Origin: Polyangiaceae bacterium
Lineage (GTDB): Bacteria > Myxococcota_A > Polyangia > Polyangiales > Polyangiaceae
Assembly (NCBI GenBank): GCA_029261965.1
Contig: JAJDAH010000261.1
Span: 1-36,716 of the forward strand
Length of the DNA stretch: 36,716 nucleotides
Reading direction: 5' to 3'
The notes under the pieces were generated by a model. That model made no database searches and was not told the DNA's origin. It was given only the letters and a program-made list of their open reading frames with translations. Made by a program: the position numbers and the translations under genes. This document shows, one piece after another, positions 15,635-24,472 of the stretch (its first letter is position 1; every line of letters begins with the position of its first letter).

Positions 15635-17179
15635 ATGACTGGATTTCGCCTCTACAACACGTTGACCCGGAAGGTCGAACCGTTCGCCACGAAGGATGAG
15701 GGTAAGGCGCGAGTCTATACGTGCGGCCCGACCGTGTACGACGTTCCGCATGCGGGTCACGCGCGCGCCGCGGTGGCGCCGGACGTGCTCGTGCGTCGGC
15801 TGCGGAAGAAGGGCTACGAGGTTACCTACGTCCGCAACATCACCGACGTCGACGACAAGATCCTCGCTCGCGCCAAAGACAACGGCGAGGAGCCCCTCGC
15901 CCTGTCGAAGCGCATGGCGAAGGTGTACCAGGACGCCGTCGAAGAAATCGGCTGCCTCGCCCCGGACGAAGAGCCCCGCGTCAGCGATCACCTCCCCCAA
16001 ATCTACGAGCTGATTCAGAAGATTCTCGACAACGGCGCCGCCTACGTCGTGGACCGCGAGGGCGGGGTCAAAGACATTTATTTTTCGGTGGAGAGTTTTT
16101 CTGGCTATGGGAAGCTCTCGCACCGCAAGCTCGACGAGATGCGCGCTGGCGCTCGCGTCGAAGTCGACGAAGTGAAACGCGAACCTGCGGATTTCGCCCT
16201 ATGGAAGGGTGCGCCGGCCGAAGAGTGGGGCTGGGACAGCCCTTGGGGTCGCGGTCGACCCGGCTGGCACATCGAGTGCTCCGCGATGAGCAGCCGGTAT
16301 CTCGGTCACGGTTTCGATGTTCATTGCGGCGGGATGGATCTGATCTTTCCGCACCACGAAAACGAAATTGCCCAGAGCGAAGCCGCGTGCCCCGGCGAAG
16401 GCCCCTTCGCCCGGTTCTGGGTGCACAACGGCTTCGTCAACATCGACAAAGAAAAAATGAGCAAGTCGCTCGGCAATTTCGTGACGATTCAGGACGTCTT
16501 CGAGCGCAACGATCCCGAAGGCTTCCGGTGGTTCCTGCTCAGCGTGCACTACCGCGGACCGATTCAATTCGATACCGAGACTCTCGACGGCGGGCGAGTC
16601 GTGTTCCCCGGCGTCGACGAAGCCGAGGGACGAGTCGACTACGTCTACGACGTCAGCGAGCGTCTCGATTCGCTCATGAGTCAGGGCCTCACAGTCCCGG
16701 CGAAGAAGCCGCCACCGGAGCTCGCGCCGTTCCGAGAGGCGGCGGCCAAGTCTGCGGCCCAAGCCGAAGAGGCGCTCGACGACGATCTCAACACGTCGGT
16801 GGCGCTCGCCGCGCTCGGTGAGATGGCCCGAACCGGAAACGACTTGTGTGACCTGGCCCACAAGCGGCGGAAGGACGCGACCTTCGTCGGCGCCGCTGCG
16901 GGAACCGCGCGGGTCGTGTTCGACGCCATCTCGAAGCTCACCGAGGAGCTCGGCCTGCTGCAGACTCCTTCGCGGCGCTACCGACAGAGGACCCGCGCCC
17001 GGCGGCTGGCGCTTCGCTCGCTCACCGAAGAGCAGGTGAACGACCAGGTGTCCGAGCGGGACGAAGCGCGCAAGAGCAAGAACTTCGCCCGAGCCGACGA
17101 GCTTCGGGAAGCGCTCGAAAAGAGCGGGGTCGTGCTCAAGGACACTCCGGACGGCACAGAGTGGACGATCGACGTTTAG
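15635..17179 (+). CDS. cysS: Cysteinyl-tRNA synthetase
   Basis: Class I aminoacyl-tRNA synthetase that charges tRNA-Cys. The 514-residue protein has [20 protein letters not shown], where HAGH (39-42) is the HIGH motif, and KMSKS at 274-278. Zinc ligands are Cys30, Cys215 (HIECSAM), His240 and Glu244 (HHENE). The C-terminal region is Arg-rich at about 445-470 and ends in the [20 protein letters not shown] segment typical of the family, so it is full length. The start ATG at 15635 follows weak AGGG. It sits downstream of the rhomboid gene and 13 nt before the next lipoprotein gene. Confidence 0.96.
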   Translation: MTGFRLYNTLTRKVEPFATKDEGKARVYTCGPTVYDVPHAGHARAAVAPDVLVRRLRKKGYEVTYVRNITDVDDKILARAKDNGEEPLALSKRMAKVYQDAVEEIGCLAPDEEPRVSDHLPQIYELIQKILDNGAAYVVDREGGVKDIYFSVESFSGYGKLSHRKLDEMRAGARVEVDEVKREPADFALWKGAPAEEWGWDSPWGRGRPGWHIECSAMSSRYLGHGFDVHCGGMDLIFPHHENEIAQSEAACPGEGPFARFWVHNGFVNIDKEKMSKSLGNFVTIQDVFERNDPEGFRWFLLSVHYRGPIQFDTETLDGGRVVFPGVDEAEGRVDYVYDVSERLDSLMSQGLTVPAKKPPPELAPFREAAAKSAAQAEEALDDDLNTSVALAALGEMARTGNDLCDLAHKRRKDATFVGAAAGTARVVFDAISKLTEELGLLQTPSRRYRQRTRARRLALRSLTEEQVNDQVSERDEARKSKNFARADELREALEKSGVVLKDTPDGTEWTIDV

Positions 17180-17192
17180 CTTGGAGGTAACG

Positions 17193-18458
17193 ATGACGAA
17201 GCGAATCGGTTTGGCTTGTTGGATCCCGGTGACTCTGCTTCTTGCCTGCGGAGGAAGCGGCGGAGACGGCACCGTGAACGGTTCGGGTGGCTCGGCCGGC
17301 GCTGGCACCGGCGGAGCGGCGACCGGCGGCGCGCCGGGTAGCGGTGGCACGCCGAGCACCGGCGGCGCCCCGGGTACGGGCGGCATGGCGGGGGCCGGCA
17401 CCGGCGGCATGGCGGGGGCCGGCACCGGCGGCATCGGCGGCACCGGCGGGATGATCCCGATGGGTTGCGGCGACGGCGCGATCACCGCCCCGGAGCATTG
17501 CGACGATACGAACGCCGCACCGCACGACGGCTGCACGCCGGGATGCCAGTACGAGGCGTTCTATCGCATGGGGTCGGCGGCGATTTCGAAGGCGGCGTCG
17601 CCGAGCTTCTGCGCGGCGGCTCCGGCGAATCGGCTGGGAGACGCCATCAGCGACCTCGGCTTGGGGCAGCTCAATGACGGTCTCAAAGCCGGCATCGACG
17701 ACGGTGGCACCAACATCATCATCCAAGCCGTTGGGCTCGAAGACCTCACCGGCGCGAACGCCACTTTTGATTTTGGCATCACCAGCGGGTCGACGGATCC
17801 CGCCGCCGGCATGTGGCCCGGCCCCGATCCGCTCGATTTCAGCTTTCTGCTCGATCCGGCGACGCTGGGGAGCGACAATCTTCCGACCGGACAGATGGCG
17901 TCGAGCTCGACCGGCAGCGTATTCTCCGGTGGGCCGGGCACCGTCGTCTTGGCGCTCACCATCGACGGCAATCCGGCATCACTCGAGATGCTCGACGCCG
18001 CCGTGCAGGGCCGATTCGACACGCTCACCAGCGTCCCTTCGCCGCCTCCGGCGATGTTGGCTCCGGGCCTCGTCGTCTCCGAGGCGATGATCGCCAACGG
18101 TCCGGGCGAAGGCCTGTGCGGTGGGGTCACGGTGGAGTCGCTCGCGCAGATCCCGGTGCCGGGAGCGCTTACGGGCTCTGGGCTCACGGCGTGCTCCGAG
18201 GGCTACACCGAGTGCGGGCCGGGCGGCGTCGACGCGACGTGCAACTCGCTGCTCGACGTGTTCGTTGGTGGCTGCCAGGTGCTGTTCCTGCCGGTGCTGA
18301 CTCCGACTCAGCCGGATTTGATGAACGGCGGTCCTGCGACTTTGACCCCGGGTGCCATGCGCAAGGTGCCCGAAAGCGAAACGACCGGGAATCGGAACGC
18401 CTACTCGACGTTCATCCAGTTCGCGGCGCGTCGCGCTCACGTCACGGGCACGTTCTGA
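17193..18458 (+). CDS. Gly-rich lipoprotein with Myxococcus cysteine-rich repeat
   Basis: 421-residue cell-surface lipoprotein. Signal MTKRIGLACWIPVTLLLAC with lipobox Cys19. It is followed by a long low-complexity linker of Gly, Ala, Thr and Pro (about 20-90) with GTGGMAGA repeated and MAGAGTGG units. A Cys-rich module CGDGAITAPEHCDDTNAAPHD then GCTPGC matches the Myxococcus cysteine-rich repeat seen in this phylum. The remaining 300 residues are an unrecognised Gly/Asp/Ser-rich domain with several Cys. The ATG at 17193 is chosen because GGAGG lies 5 nt upstream. It follows cysS by 13 nt and a bidirectional terminator lies just after it. Confidence 0.75.
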   Translation: MTKRIGLACWIPVTLLLACGGSGGDGTVNGSGGSAGAGTGGAATGGAPGSGGTPSTGGAPGTGGMAGAGTGGMAGAGTGGIGGTGGMIPMGCGDGAITAPEHCDDTNAAPHDGCTPGCQYEAFYRMGSAAISKAASPSFCAAAPANRLGDAISDLGLGQLNDGLKAGIDDGGTNIIIQAVGLEDLTGANATFDFGITSGSTDPAAGMWPGPDPLDFSFLLDPATLGSDNLPTGQMASSSTGSVFSGGPGTVVLALTIDGNPASLEMLDAAVQGRFDTLTSVPSPPPAMLAPGLVVSEAMIANGPGEGLCGGVTVESLAQIPVPGALTGSGLTACSEGYTECGPGGVDATCNSLLDVFVGGCQVLFLPVLTPTQPDLMNGGPATLTPGAMRKVPESETTGNRNAYSTFIQFAARRAHVTGTF

Positions 18459-18462
18459 GCTG

Positions 18463-18511
18463 AAAAATGGCGTCGCCGGCGATCCTCCGCCGGCGACCGC
18501 GCCACCTTTTT
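18463..18511. terminator. Bidirectional terminator between convergent genes
   Basis: TCGCCGGCG (18473-18481) pairs with CGCCGGCGA (18488-18496) around a 6-nt loop. TGGCG (18468-18472) and CGCCA (18500-18504) extend the stem past a 3-nt bulge. On the plus strand five T follow (18507-18511). On the minus strand five A precede the stem at 18463-18467, which read as five T for the other transcript. It lies between the plus-strand lipoprotein stop (18458) and the minus-strand metallophosphoesterase stop (18516), so it can serve both. Confidence 0.85.
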
Positions 18512-18515
18512 CGGC

Positions 18516-19253
18516 TCAGACGCCGATGAAGAGGCGGTGGGCGAAGTTCCGCTCGAGCTTCGTGCGCAGCACTTTGTCCGCCGCCGTCTCGATGTCGTAC
18601 TCGGTTCGCTTGAACTCGAAGCGCTTCCGGTCGGTGTCGTAGACGGTGTAGCTGGCGCGGTTGTCGTAGTCCCGCGGCTGACCGACCGAGCCGACGCTGA
18701 CGATGTACTTGTGATCGGGGTCGAGGTCGAAGTCGATGGGCGGAAACTCCTCCACCGACGTCGGCGTCATCACGAAGACCTTGCAGAGATGAGAGTGGCC
18801 GATGAGCGTGATGTGGCCGAGATCGTCGAAAATGCTGAGGCACTCTCGCGCCTGCTCCGGGGCGAAGATGTACTCGAACTCCTCCAGCCGCACTGGTGAG
18901 CCGTGGCAAAGCAGCACTCGGTACTCGTCGAGCGAGATCTGGTAGGGCAAGCTCCGCAGCCACTGCATGTTCTCGCTAGTGAGCATCGCGGCGTGCATGT
19001 CGAGCGCGTGCCGCGCGGCCTCGTAGTAGTACGAGTAGTCCATTCGCCCGGCGACCGCCGCGTCGTGGTTGCCGAGGATCGTCGCCTCGGTTTTGGCGCG
19101 CACCATGTCGGCGCACTCGTTCGGTGAGCCGCCGTAGCCGACGGTGTCGCCGAGGCAATAGAACTTGTCGATGTTCTCGCGTTCGTAGCAGTCGAAGACT
19201 GCCTTGAGCGCCTCGTGGTTAGCGTGGGTGTCGCTGAATATTCCGAGGCGCAT
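18516..19253 (-). CDS. Metallophosphoesterase (calcineurin-like fold)
   Basis: 245-residue soluble phosphoesterase. The active site shows Asp8 and His10 in FSDTHANH, Asp36 in LGDTVGYG, Asn62-His63 in GNHDAAV, His117 in CHGSP, and His153 and His155 in GHSH, so all usual dinuclear-metal ligands are present. The remaining sequence is typical of the YfcE-like/DUF-type serine-threonine phosphatase branch, often acting on phosphodiesters; the substrate is not known. ATG at 19253 is the start. It is monocistronic, divergent from the gene at 19401 and ends in the bidirectional terminator. Confidence 0.92.
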   Translation of the reverse strand: MRLGIFSDTHANHEALKAVFDCYERENIDKFYCLGDTVGYGGSPNECADMVRAKTEATILGNHDAAVAGRMDYSYYYEAARHALDMHAAMLTSENMQWLRSLPYQISLDEYRVLLCHGSPVRLEEFEYIFAPEQARECLSIFDDLGHITLIGHSHLCKVFVMTPTSVEEFPPIDFDLDPDHKYIVSVGSVGQPRDYDNRASYTVYDTDRKRFEFKRTEYDIETAADKVLRTKLERNFAHRLFIGV

Positions 19254-19400
19254 CGGTGGCCGTGCAGAATATCACGCTCGAACGAAATGTAACGATGCGT
19301 CAGGTTGCCTGCCCGAAGAACCGACGAATGACGCGTTGCAGGGGGGAAATTGGCGGAGAAATCCCCAAGACCCGCGACCAGCTAAGCTCCGCCGGGCGAC

Positions 19401-20030
19401 ATGAGCGAATACGGAGGAAATGGCAGCTCGAAGCAACCGCTCGCCGATCTCGTCGACGACGAGCGTCCCGGCCGGATCGTCGATCTCGCCGCGGCGTGCG
19501 TAGACTACGTGCGCGCGTCGACCAAAACCGAACTCGACTTGAGTGTCGAGACGCTGCCGCTGCTCGATCACTACCTCGCTACGGCGCGGCAAGACGCCGA
19601 CAAGAATCCCGAGCTCTTCAAGCTGCTCACCCGAACGGCGGGCGCGTACTTCGGGGAAGTCCTACGCGTTCAGCACGACGGTTTCTGGCGCGCGGACACC
19701 GAAGATGCTCACCTGTGGAACGTTTGCTTCCGTCCCGTGTTCATGTGGGTCAATCCCGTGGGCGCCGTTTGGGATGCGCTCTGCCAAAGCACCGACCACG
19801 AAGGGCCTTCGAGCAAGGTAGGCGTCGTCGGCGACGATCAACGGACGGTTCAGCAGCGGCTCGACAGCTTGGCGCTCGTGAGCGACGAGGAGTACTACAT
19901 GCTGGCCACGCGAGCGGAGGTGATCGAGATAGCGATCGACGCCGTGCGAACGGGGATGAGGCTCGACGGGCGTGAAGACGCGCGCTTCGACGAAGCGGAT
20001 TACGAAGCCGAGCTCGGCGAAGTCGACTAG
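19401..20030 (+). CDS. Conserved hypothetical protein
   Basis: 209 residues, acidic, soluble, with no signal or membrane segment. Notable segments are AACVDYVRASTKTELDLS, ETLPLLDHYLATARQ, GAYFGEVLRVQHDGFW, and FRPVFMWVNPVGAVWDAL. A pattern of LPLLDHYL, then AGAYFGEV, then NPVG is one I associate with uncharacterised proteins of myxobacteria, though I cannot confirm a family. No catalytic motif is visible. It is preceded by a 147-bp divergent region, and the minus-strand lipoprotein stop lies 30 nt after its end. Real gene by codon bias and length; function unknown. Confidence 0.65.
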   Translation: MSEYGGNGSSKQPLADLVDDERPGRIVDLAAACVDYVRASTKTELDLSVETLPLLDHYLATARQDADKNPELFKLLTRTAGAYFGEVLRVQHDGFWRADTEDAHLWNVCFRPVFMWVNPVGAVWDALCQSTDHEGPSSKVGVVGDDQRTVQQRLDSLALVSDEEYYMLATRAEVIEIAIDAVRTGMRLDGREDARFDEADYEAELGEVD

Positions 20031-20059
20031 TGCCCGAGCGGCCAACGGGGTGGGTGCGC

Positions 20060-21370
20060 TCAGCCGCCGCCGTCTTCTTCTTCGCCGACCACGATGCGGT
20101 CCGGCAGGTGCACGACGGCGTTGGGTTGCACGTTCGAACCCAGAAAATCGCGCCAAACCGCCGAGTAGCGGCCTGGTTTGGGCCCGATGACGTACTGCTG
20201 CTCGCGGGGGCGGACCCACGCTATCGGCACACCGTCCAAGAGCAAGAACATCAGCTCGGAGGTTCGGTTGACGGCGTACAGCCCTTCGCCTGGGGCCTCT
20301 TTTGCCGGCTCCGGCCTCGGCACGGCTTCGGTGCGGAATGCGTCGAGCTCCTCTCGCGTGAGCATCACTCCGGTGGCCTCCGGCGGTAGCTTCGACCGTT
20401 CGAACTTAGCTCCGGCCGGCGGCGTGAACAGCATGCCGAAGGGGATGTCGAGACGTCGTGTGATGGTGCTCACCTCGAACCCGAGCTTGCCCCCGTCGGT
20501 CCAAGAGTAGGTGGCACGGATCGGGACGACGCCCCTCTTGCAGAGGTCGCTCGTCGGTTGGACGGCGACGAGCTCGAGCAGGAATCGGCAAAAGAGCGGC
20601 CCGCCGCTTCCGACGGTCGCGACCTCGGCTTGCTCGAGCACGAGCTTTCCGGTGCTGGTGCGCACTTCCTTCTTGACGGTCTGAAGCCCGAGGGCTTGGC
20701 CGTTGCCGGCATTGACGACCTTGCCGCGCACCAGCGGTGTTGCGTCGGTCCTTCGCTCGGCGAGAAGCGCTCGAAGCGCGCCCGGAACCAAGATCTTGTA
20801 CGCCTGACTGTTCGGCCAAACGAGCACGTGGCCGAGTCGGTCGATGCGCGACCGCACTTCGGTGAACTTCGGCAGCGGGTAGGCGATGCTCGAAAACTCG
20901 AAGCGCATGCGGCCGATCGCACCGAGATCGACCACGGCGTCGAGGCGAGTCTTCTCCCGCGCCTTGTCGATGCCGTCGGTGTTCACCTTCGCGTCGGCCG
21001 GCGGGCTCGGAATGTCCGACCAACTCCATCGCCCTTCGAGCGTCGCGCCGATGCCGTCCTTGGTGGTGATCGTGTCGCGTGCGAGAGCTTCTTCCGCCGC
21101 GAGCGCGGTTGGCGGTGGGGTTCCGGCATCCGGAATGATCAGGCGGCCAGCGGAATCGGCGGGGATGCCCACTCGTCCAGGTTTCGGCGGCGTCGCGCTT
21201 CCCGGCGGCGCGATGAGCTCGCTGCTCGCGGCCAGAGGGGCGGGCAGGATGCTCGCGTTCGGGCTCGGCTCGCCGGTTTCCTTTTTCGGGGATGCGCGAT
21301 TTTCGCAAGCCAGCGCGCCGACCGCGAGCGCGGCGCCAAGCACCAGAAGAAATTTTTTGTGTGCCCTCAT
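20060..21370 (-). CDS. Hypothetical lipoprotein
   Basis: 436 residues. Signal MRAHKKFLLVLGAALAVGALAC with lipobox Cys22. A Pro/Ser/Ala linker (about 23-85) is followed by a soluble domain with GRWSWSDIPSPPADAKVNTDG, then several RRLDIPFG, EQQYVIGPKPGRYSAVWRDFL segments. No catalytic motif is recognised. It begins 3 nt after the HAD gene stop, at the end of the rimI-pyrK-pyrD-HAD operon. No link to pyrimidine synthesis is evident, so co-transcription may be incidental. It ends convergent to the hypothetical gene at 19401-20030. Confidence 0.75.
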   Translation of the reverse strand: MRAHKKFLLVLGAALAVGALACENRASPKKETGEPSPNASILPAPLAASSELIAPPGSATPPKPGRVGIPADSAGRLIIPDAGTPPPTALAAEEALARDTITTKDGIGATLEGRWSWSDIPSPPADAKVNTDGIDKAREKTRLDAVVDLGAIGRMRFEFSSIAYPLPKFTEVRSRIDRLGHVLVWPNSQAYKILVPGALRALLAERRTDATPLVRGKVVNAGNGQALGLQTVKKEVRTSTGKLVLEQAEVATVGSGGPLFCRFLLELVAVQPTSDLCKRGVVPIRATYSWTDGGKLGFEVSTITRRLDIPFGMLFTPPAGAKFERSKLPPEATGVMLTREELDAFRTEAVPRPEPAKEAPGEGLYAVNRTSELMFLLLDGVPIAWVRPREQQYVIGPKPGRYSAVWRDFLGSNVQPNAVVHLPDRIVVGEEEDGGG

Positions 21371-21373
21371 CGC

Positions 21374-22126
21374 TCAGTCCATTCGAAAGTCCCGCACGAC
21401 GCGGATCTGCTCGTCGAGCGCCGGAGCGTCGGGGAAGTGATGGGTGTCCACCAAAAAGTGGAGCGCTTGGGGGAAGTGCTCACGGAAGAGATTGCAGTGG
21501 CCCGGCTCGTTCTCGAAAGTGGCGACGACGGAGGCTTCGCGTCCGAGCTCCGGAGTCACTCCGAGCTTGAACTGCTTGTCCGGGATTTCTGGATCCGGCT
21601 TGAGCACCAACTCCACTCGGGCCACGCCGATGGGAAACCCGAGGTCGCGCAGGCTGGCAAAGCTACCGACGGCCATGTTCTGGATGTCACGCCCGGTGAA
21701 GTAGACGAGCGTTGCTCCGGCGTCGTAGCACGCGCTTGCGAAGGCGACCGCTCCGGGGTGGCTGCGGTCGTGGGCGATGTATTCGTCCCGGAAAAACCGC
21801 TCGCTCCAGAATTCGAGAGCCTGGTCGACCAGCGCGTGGTCTTCGAGCCCGGCGTTTTCCAGGCTGTCCTCGATGAGGTACACGAAGCTCTCGGGGCCGA
21901 GCGAACGCAGGATGCGGGCGGCGGCAGGGTGCGATGTCGACCAGGTGTCGGCGAGCTCGCGCATGATCGCCACGCTCCGAGTCCGGTTGTCGACCAGCGT
22001 GCCATCGAGATCGAAGACGATGCGCCGCTGACCGCTACCCCTGGAGAGCCTCTCGAGCACCTCGCGGAGATAGAGCGCTTGCTCGTCGAGCGAGACTCGC
22101 GGGTACTTACTCGGCGTGAGCCCCAT
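21374..22126 (-). CDS. HAD-superfamily hydrolase
   Basis: 250-residue phosphatase-type enzyme. Motif I is VFDLDGTLVDN with nucleophile Asp39 and acid Asp41, motif II is VYFTGRD with Thr144, motif III lysine is in VLKPDPE (Lys176) or further, and motif IV is FENEPGHCN with Glu205 and Glu207. A cap of about 90 residues sits between motifs I and II. The GRD following motif II and the ENEPG motif IV are shared with sugar or lipid phosphatases. The substrate is unknown. It starts 12 nt after the pyrD stop and is followed at 3 nt by a lipoprotein gene. Confidence 0.88.
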   Translation of the reverse strand: MGLTPSKYPRVSLDEQALYLREVLERLSRGSGQRRIVFDLDGTLVDNRTRSVAIMRELADTWSTSHPAAARILRSLGPESFVYLIEDSLENAGLEDHALVDQALEFWSERFFRDEYIAHDRSHPGAVAFASACYDAGATLVYFTGRDIQNMAVGSFASLRDLGFPIGVARVELVLKPDPEIPDKQFKLGVTPELGREASVVATFENEPGHCNLFREHFPQALHFLVDTHHFPDAPALDEQIRVVRDFRMD

Positions 22127-22138
22127 CGAACCGGTCTA

Positions 22139-23047
22139 TCACCGGCGCGCGCTGCCGATCAATTCACGGACGGTGACGTTCTTTTGCTCGCAGTACTCCT
22201 GGATTCCGGCGCGAATTTTCGAGGCCGCGCAGGGGTCGACGAAGTTCGCCGTGCCCACTTGAACTGCCGTCGCGCCGGCCATCAGGAACTCGATGGCGTC
22301 GCGCGTGGTCGAGATCCCGCCGATGCCGATGACCGGAATGCTCACGGCTTCCACCAAGTCCCAAACGATCCGAAGCGCGATGGGTTTGAGCGCCGGTCCG
22401 CTGAGCCCGCCCGTTCGGTTTTTCAGTCGAACTCGGCTGAGTTGAGAGTCGATCGCCATGCCTCGAATGGTGTTGACGGCGGTCAACGCGTCGGCGCCGG
22501 CGTCCTCGCACGCTTTTCCGACGGCGGCGATCTCGGCGGCCTCGGGGGACATCTTCACCCACACGGGGATCTTGGTCGCGCCCTTCACGGCAGCGGTCAC
22601 CTGAGCACACATTTTTTTGTCCTTGCCGAACTCGATGCCGCCTTCGGCGACGTTCGGGCAAGAGACGTTGAGCTCGATGGCGTGCACGCCGGCTTCGGCG
22701 TCGAGCCTCTTGGTGATGGTGACGAAGTCCGCCACCGAGCTGGCAAAAATGTTCGCGATGACGGTGACGCCGCGTTCGCGGAGCAACGGCAGCTTGTCGG
22801 TGCAGAACGCCTCGACACCGACGTTCGCCAGACCGATGGCGTTGAGCATGCCGGCGGCGGTCTCGCAGATCCGCTCCGGCGGATTTCCGGGTCGCGGGTG
22901 CAGGCTCAGCCCTTTGGTGCAGATCCCGCCGAGCTCGGCAACGTCGAAAAAATCGTCGTATTCGAGCGCGTAACCGAAGGTGCCCGACGCCGTGAGCACG
23001 GCGTTTCGGAGCTCGAGCGAGCCGACGGTGACCGATTCGCGGCTCAC
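22139..23047 (-). CDS. pyrD: Dihydroorotate dehydrogenase B catalytic subunit
   Basis: Oxidises dihydroorotate to orotate in pyrimidine synthesis, passing electrons to the PyrK subunit. The 302-residue protein shows TASGTFGYALEY (19-30), GGICTKGLSLHPRPGNPPER with Lys45, and ELNVSCPN with active-site Cys130, which marks class 1B rather than the serine-type class 2. FMN-binding GIGGIST and VGTANF close the barrel. The start is GTG at 23047: it overlaps the pyrK stop as GTGA and fits the family N-terminus. Upstream in-frame starts would enter pyrK. Confidence 0.96.
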   Translation of the reverse strand: MSRESVTVGSLELRNAVLTASGTFGYALEYDDFFDVAELGGICTKGLSLHPRPGNPPERICETAAGMLNAIGLANVGVEAFCTDKLPLLRERGVTVIANIFASSVADFVTITKRLDAEAGVHAIELNVSCPNVAEGGIEFGKDKKMCAQVTAAVKGATKIPVWVKMSPEAAEIAAVGKACEDAGADALTAVNTIRGMAIDSQLSRVRLKNRTGGLSGPALKPIALRIVWDLVEAVSIPVIGIGGISTTRDAIEFLMAGATAVQVGTANFVDPCAASKIRAGIQEYCEQKNVTVRELIGSARR

Positions 23048-23883
23048 GAGGTCGCCTCGGTGTCGACGCGAGTCGGGGCATGGTCGCCGGTCCAATCCAC
23101 CCGCCGAGCGTCGATGCATGGCCCCTGGGTGCAGGCGTAGATGTAGCCGCCTTCGGTCAGCGGCACCGGACAGCCGAGGCAGACGCCGTAGCCGCACGCC
23201 ATCGGTGTTTCGAGCGAAGCCTCGCACGGCACGTCGCGCTCGGCGCACATCTTGGCCACGGCGGCCATCATGCGGTCCGGCCCGCAGGTGTAGACCTCCG
23301 TGTCTCCGCCGAGCAGCTCGCCGAGCACGTCCGTGACGCGGCCCTTCGTGCCCCGGCTTCCGTCCTCCGTGGTGACTTGAAGCTCGCAGATCCCCTTGAG
23401 ATCGTGCCGCATCGGCAAGTCGTATCGTCCGCGGCCGCCGTAGAGCACGACGGGTTTTTGCCCCGCGTCAGCCAAATCGCGCGCCAAGAACAAGAGCGGC
23501 GCGATGCCGACGCCGCCACCGACCAGCAGCTGCCGTCTACCCTCGGTAGGCGCGCGCCACGGCACGCCGAGCGGTCCGAGCAGCTCGAAGGGCTCACCGG
23601 GTTCGGCGCGCGCCATGCGAACGGTGCCTTCCCCGAAGACCTTGATCAGAATCGACGGAGCTTCACCCGCCGTCAGATAGCTCATCGGGCGCGGCAAGAG
23701 CGGTGCGTCTCCCCACTCGGCGCCGCGCACCATCGTGAATTGACCCGCGACCGCGCGGCAGTCCGACGGCGCGTCGAATGTGAGCACGTGGTACGCCTGC
23801 CCGATGCTCTCGCGCCGCAGGAGCGGTGCGCGTATCAGCTTTCTCGGGGCAAGATTTCGCGAGCGCAGGTCGTCGATGCTCAA
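23044..23883 (-). CDS. pyrK: Dihydroorotate dehydrogenase electron-transfer subunit
   Basis: FAD and 2Fe-2S subunit that moves electrons from PyrD to NAD. It has the flavin motif RPMS (65-68), FGEGTVRMA, the nucleotide-binding GGGVGIAPL, CGPDRMM (Cys200), and the iron-sulfur motif Cys230-x4-Cys235-x2-Cys238-x12-Cys251 (CGYGVCLGC, then YACTQGPC). 279 residues is normal length. It begins with TTG at 23883, overlapping the rimI stop as TTGA. Order rimI-pyrK-pyrD is consistent with coordinated expression. Confidence 0.95.
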   Translation of the reverse strand: MSIDDLRSRNLAPRKLIRAPLLRRESIGQAYHVLTFDAPSDCRAVAGQFTMVRGAEWGDAPLLPRPMSYLTAGEAPSILIKVFGEGTVRMARAEPGEPFELLGPLGVPWRAPTEGRRQLLVGGGVGIAPLLFLARDLADAGQKPVVLYGGRGRYDLPMRHDLKGICELQVTTEDGSRGTKGRVTDVLGELLGGDTEVYTCGPDRMMAAVAKMCAERDVPCEASLETPMACGYGVCLGCPVPLTEGGYIYACTQGPCIDARRVDWTGDHAPTRVDTEATS

Positions 23884-24371
23884 TCGCGGATCTCCGGGAG
23901 TCGGACTTCGTCGCGGCCGGGCTGAATGTGCCCGGTTTCGGGGTCAAGCGCGAGCACCATTTCGATCGCGTCCTCGGCGCCATTGGCGTAGTAGCCGCGC
24001 CGAATGCCGATCGCGCTGAAACCATGTGAGCGATAAAGCTGGATCGCCGCGCGGTTGGACTGTCGGACTTCGAGCAGAATCAAACGTGCCCGAGCGTGCC
24101 GCGCGTGGGCGACCAGCGCACCGATGAGCGCTTTGGCCACCCCCCGTCGTCGCATTTCGGGGTGCGTCACCAAATCGATGACGTGAAGCTCGTCGGCTAC
24201 GGCCCACGCGAGCAGAAAACCCACCGGCGCGGAGTTCGGCTGGTTTCGCGCCACCCAGAACCGCGCCCACGGTTTCTGGAGCTCGCGCGTCGCGTCGAGC
24301 TCCACGCGTCCGAGCCGAGCGATCTCGTCGACCACCGGGGTCTCGGTCGCGCTGAGCGGAGCTACGAGCAT
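23880..24371 (-). CDS. rimI: Ribosomal-protein-alanine N-acetyltransferase
   Basis: GNAT enzyme acetylating the N-terminal alanine of ribosomal protein S18, or a close relative. 163 residues from the ATG at 24371. The acetyl-CoA loop is RRRGVAKALI and the RimI-type C-terminal block is LEVRQSNRAAIQLYRSHGFS, then YYANGAEDAIEM. The leader upstream of 24371 is Arg/Ser/Pro-rich without homology, so the later ATG is preferred. It is the first gene of the pyrK-pyrD operon and lies 91 nt downstream of cheA. Specificity within GNATs is inferred. Confidence 0.88.
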   Translation of the reverse strand: MLVAPLSATETPVVDEIARLGRVELDATRELQKPWARFWVARNQPNSAPVGFLLAWAVADELHVIDLVTHPEMRRRGVAKALIGALVAHARHARARLILLEVRQSNRAAIQLYRSHGFSAIGIRRGYYANGAEDAIEMVLALDPETGHIQPGRDEVRLPEIRD

Positions 24372-24455
24372 GGGGTCTGCGAGGGTCTCTGCTCCGACGT
24401 GCGGCTGCAAGGGTCGCGGTCGTGTGCTCGGGCGGTGGGCCTTCGGCTCGCGTGA

Positions 24456-24472
24456 AGCGGGTTCAACCCGCT
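24456..24472. other. 17-nt palindrome across the cheA stop codon
   Basis: AGCGGGTTCAACCCGCT is a perfect inverted repeat around its central base. As RNA it gives a 6-bp stem with a 5-nt loop and contains the TGA of the CheA gene on the minus strand. No T-tract follows. It may be a weak terminator or 3'-end structure before rimI, or a protein-binding site; either is inference. Confidence 0.4.

Noticed and set aside
20558-23140. Very long plus-strand open frame (about 860 codons) across the pyrD, HAD and lipoprotein genes
   Set aside because: It is antisense to genes with recognisable catalytic motifs and its product is a low-complexity, Arg/Glu/Asp/Val-rich sequence with no motif. Long antisense frames are expected in very GC-rich codon usage.
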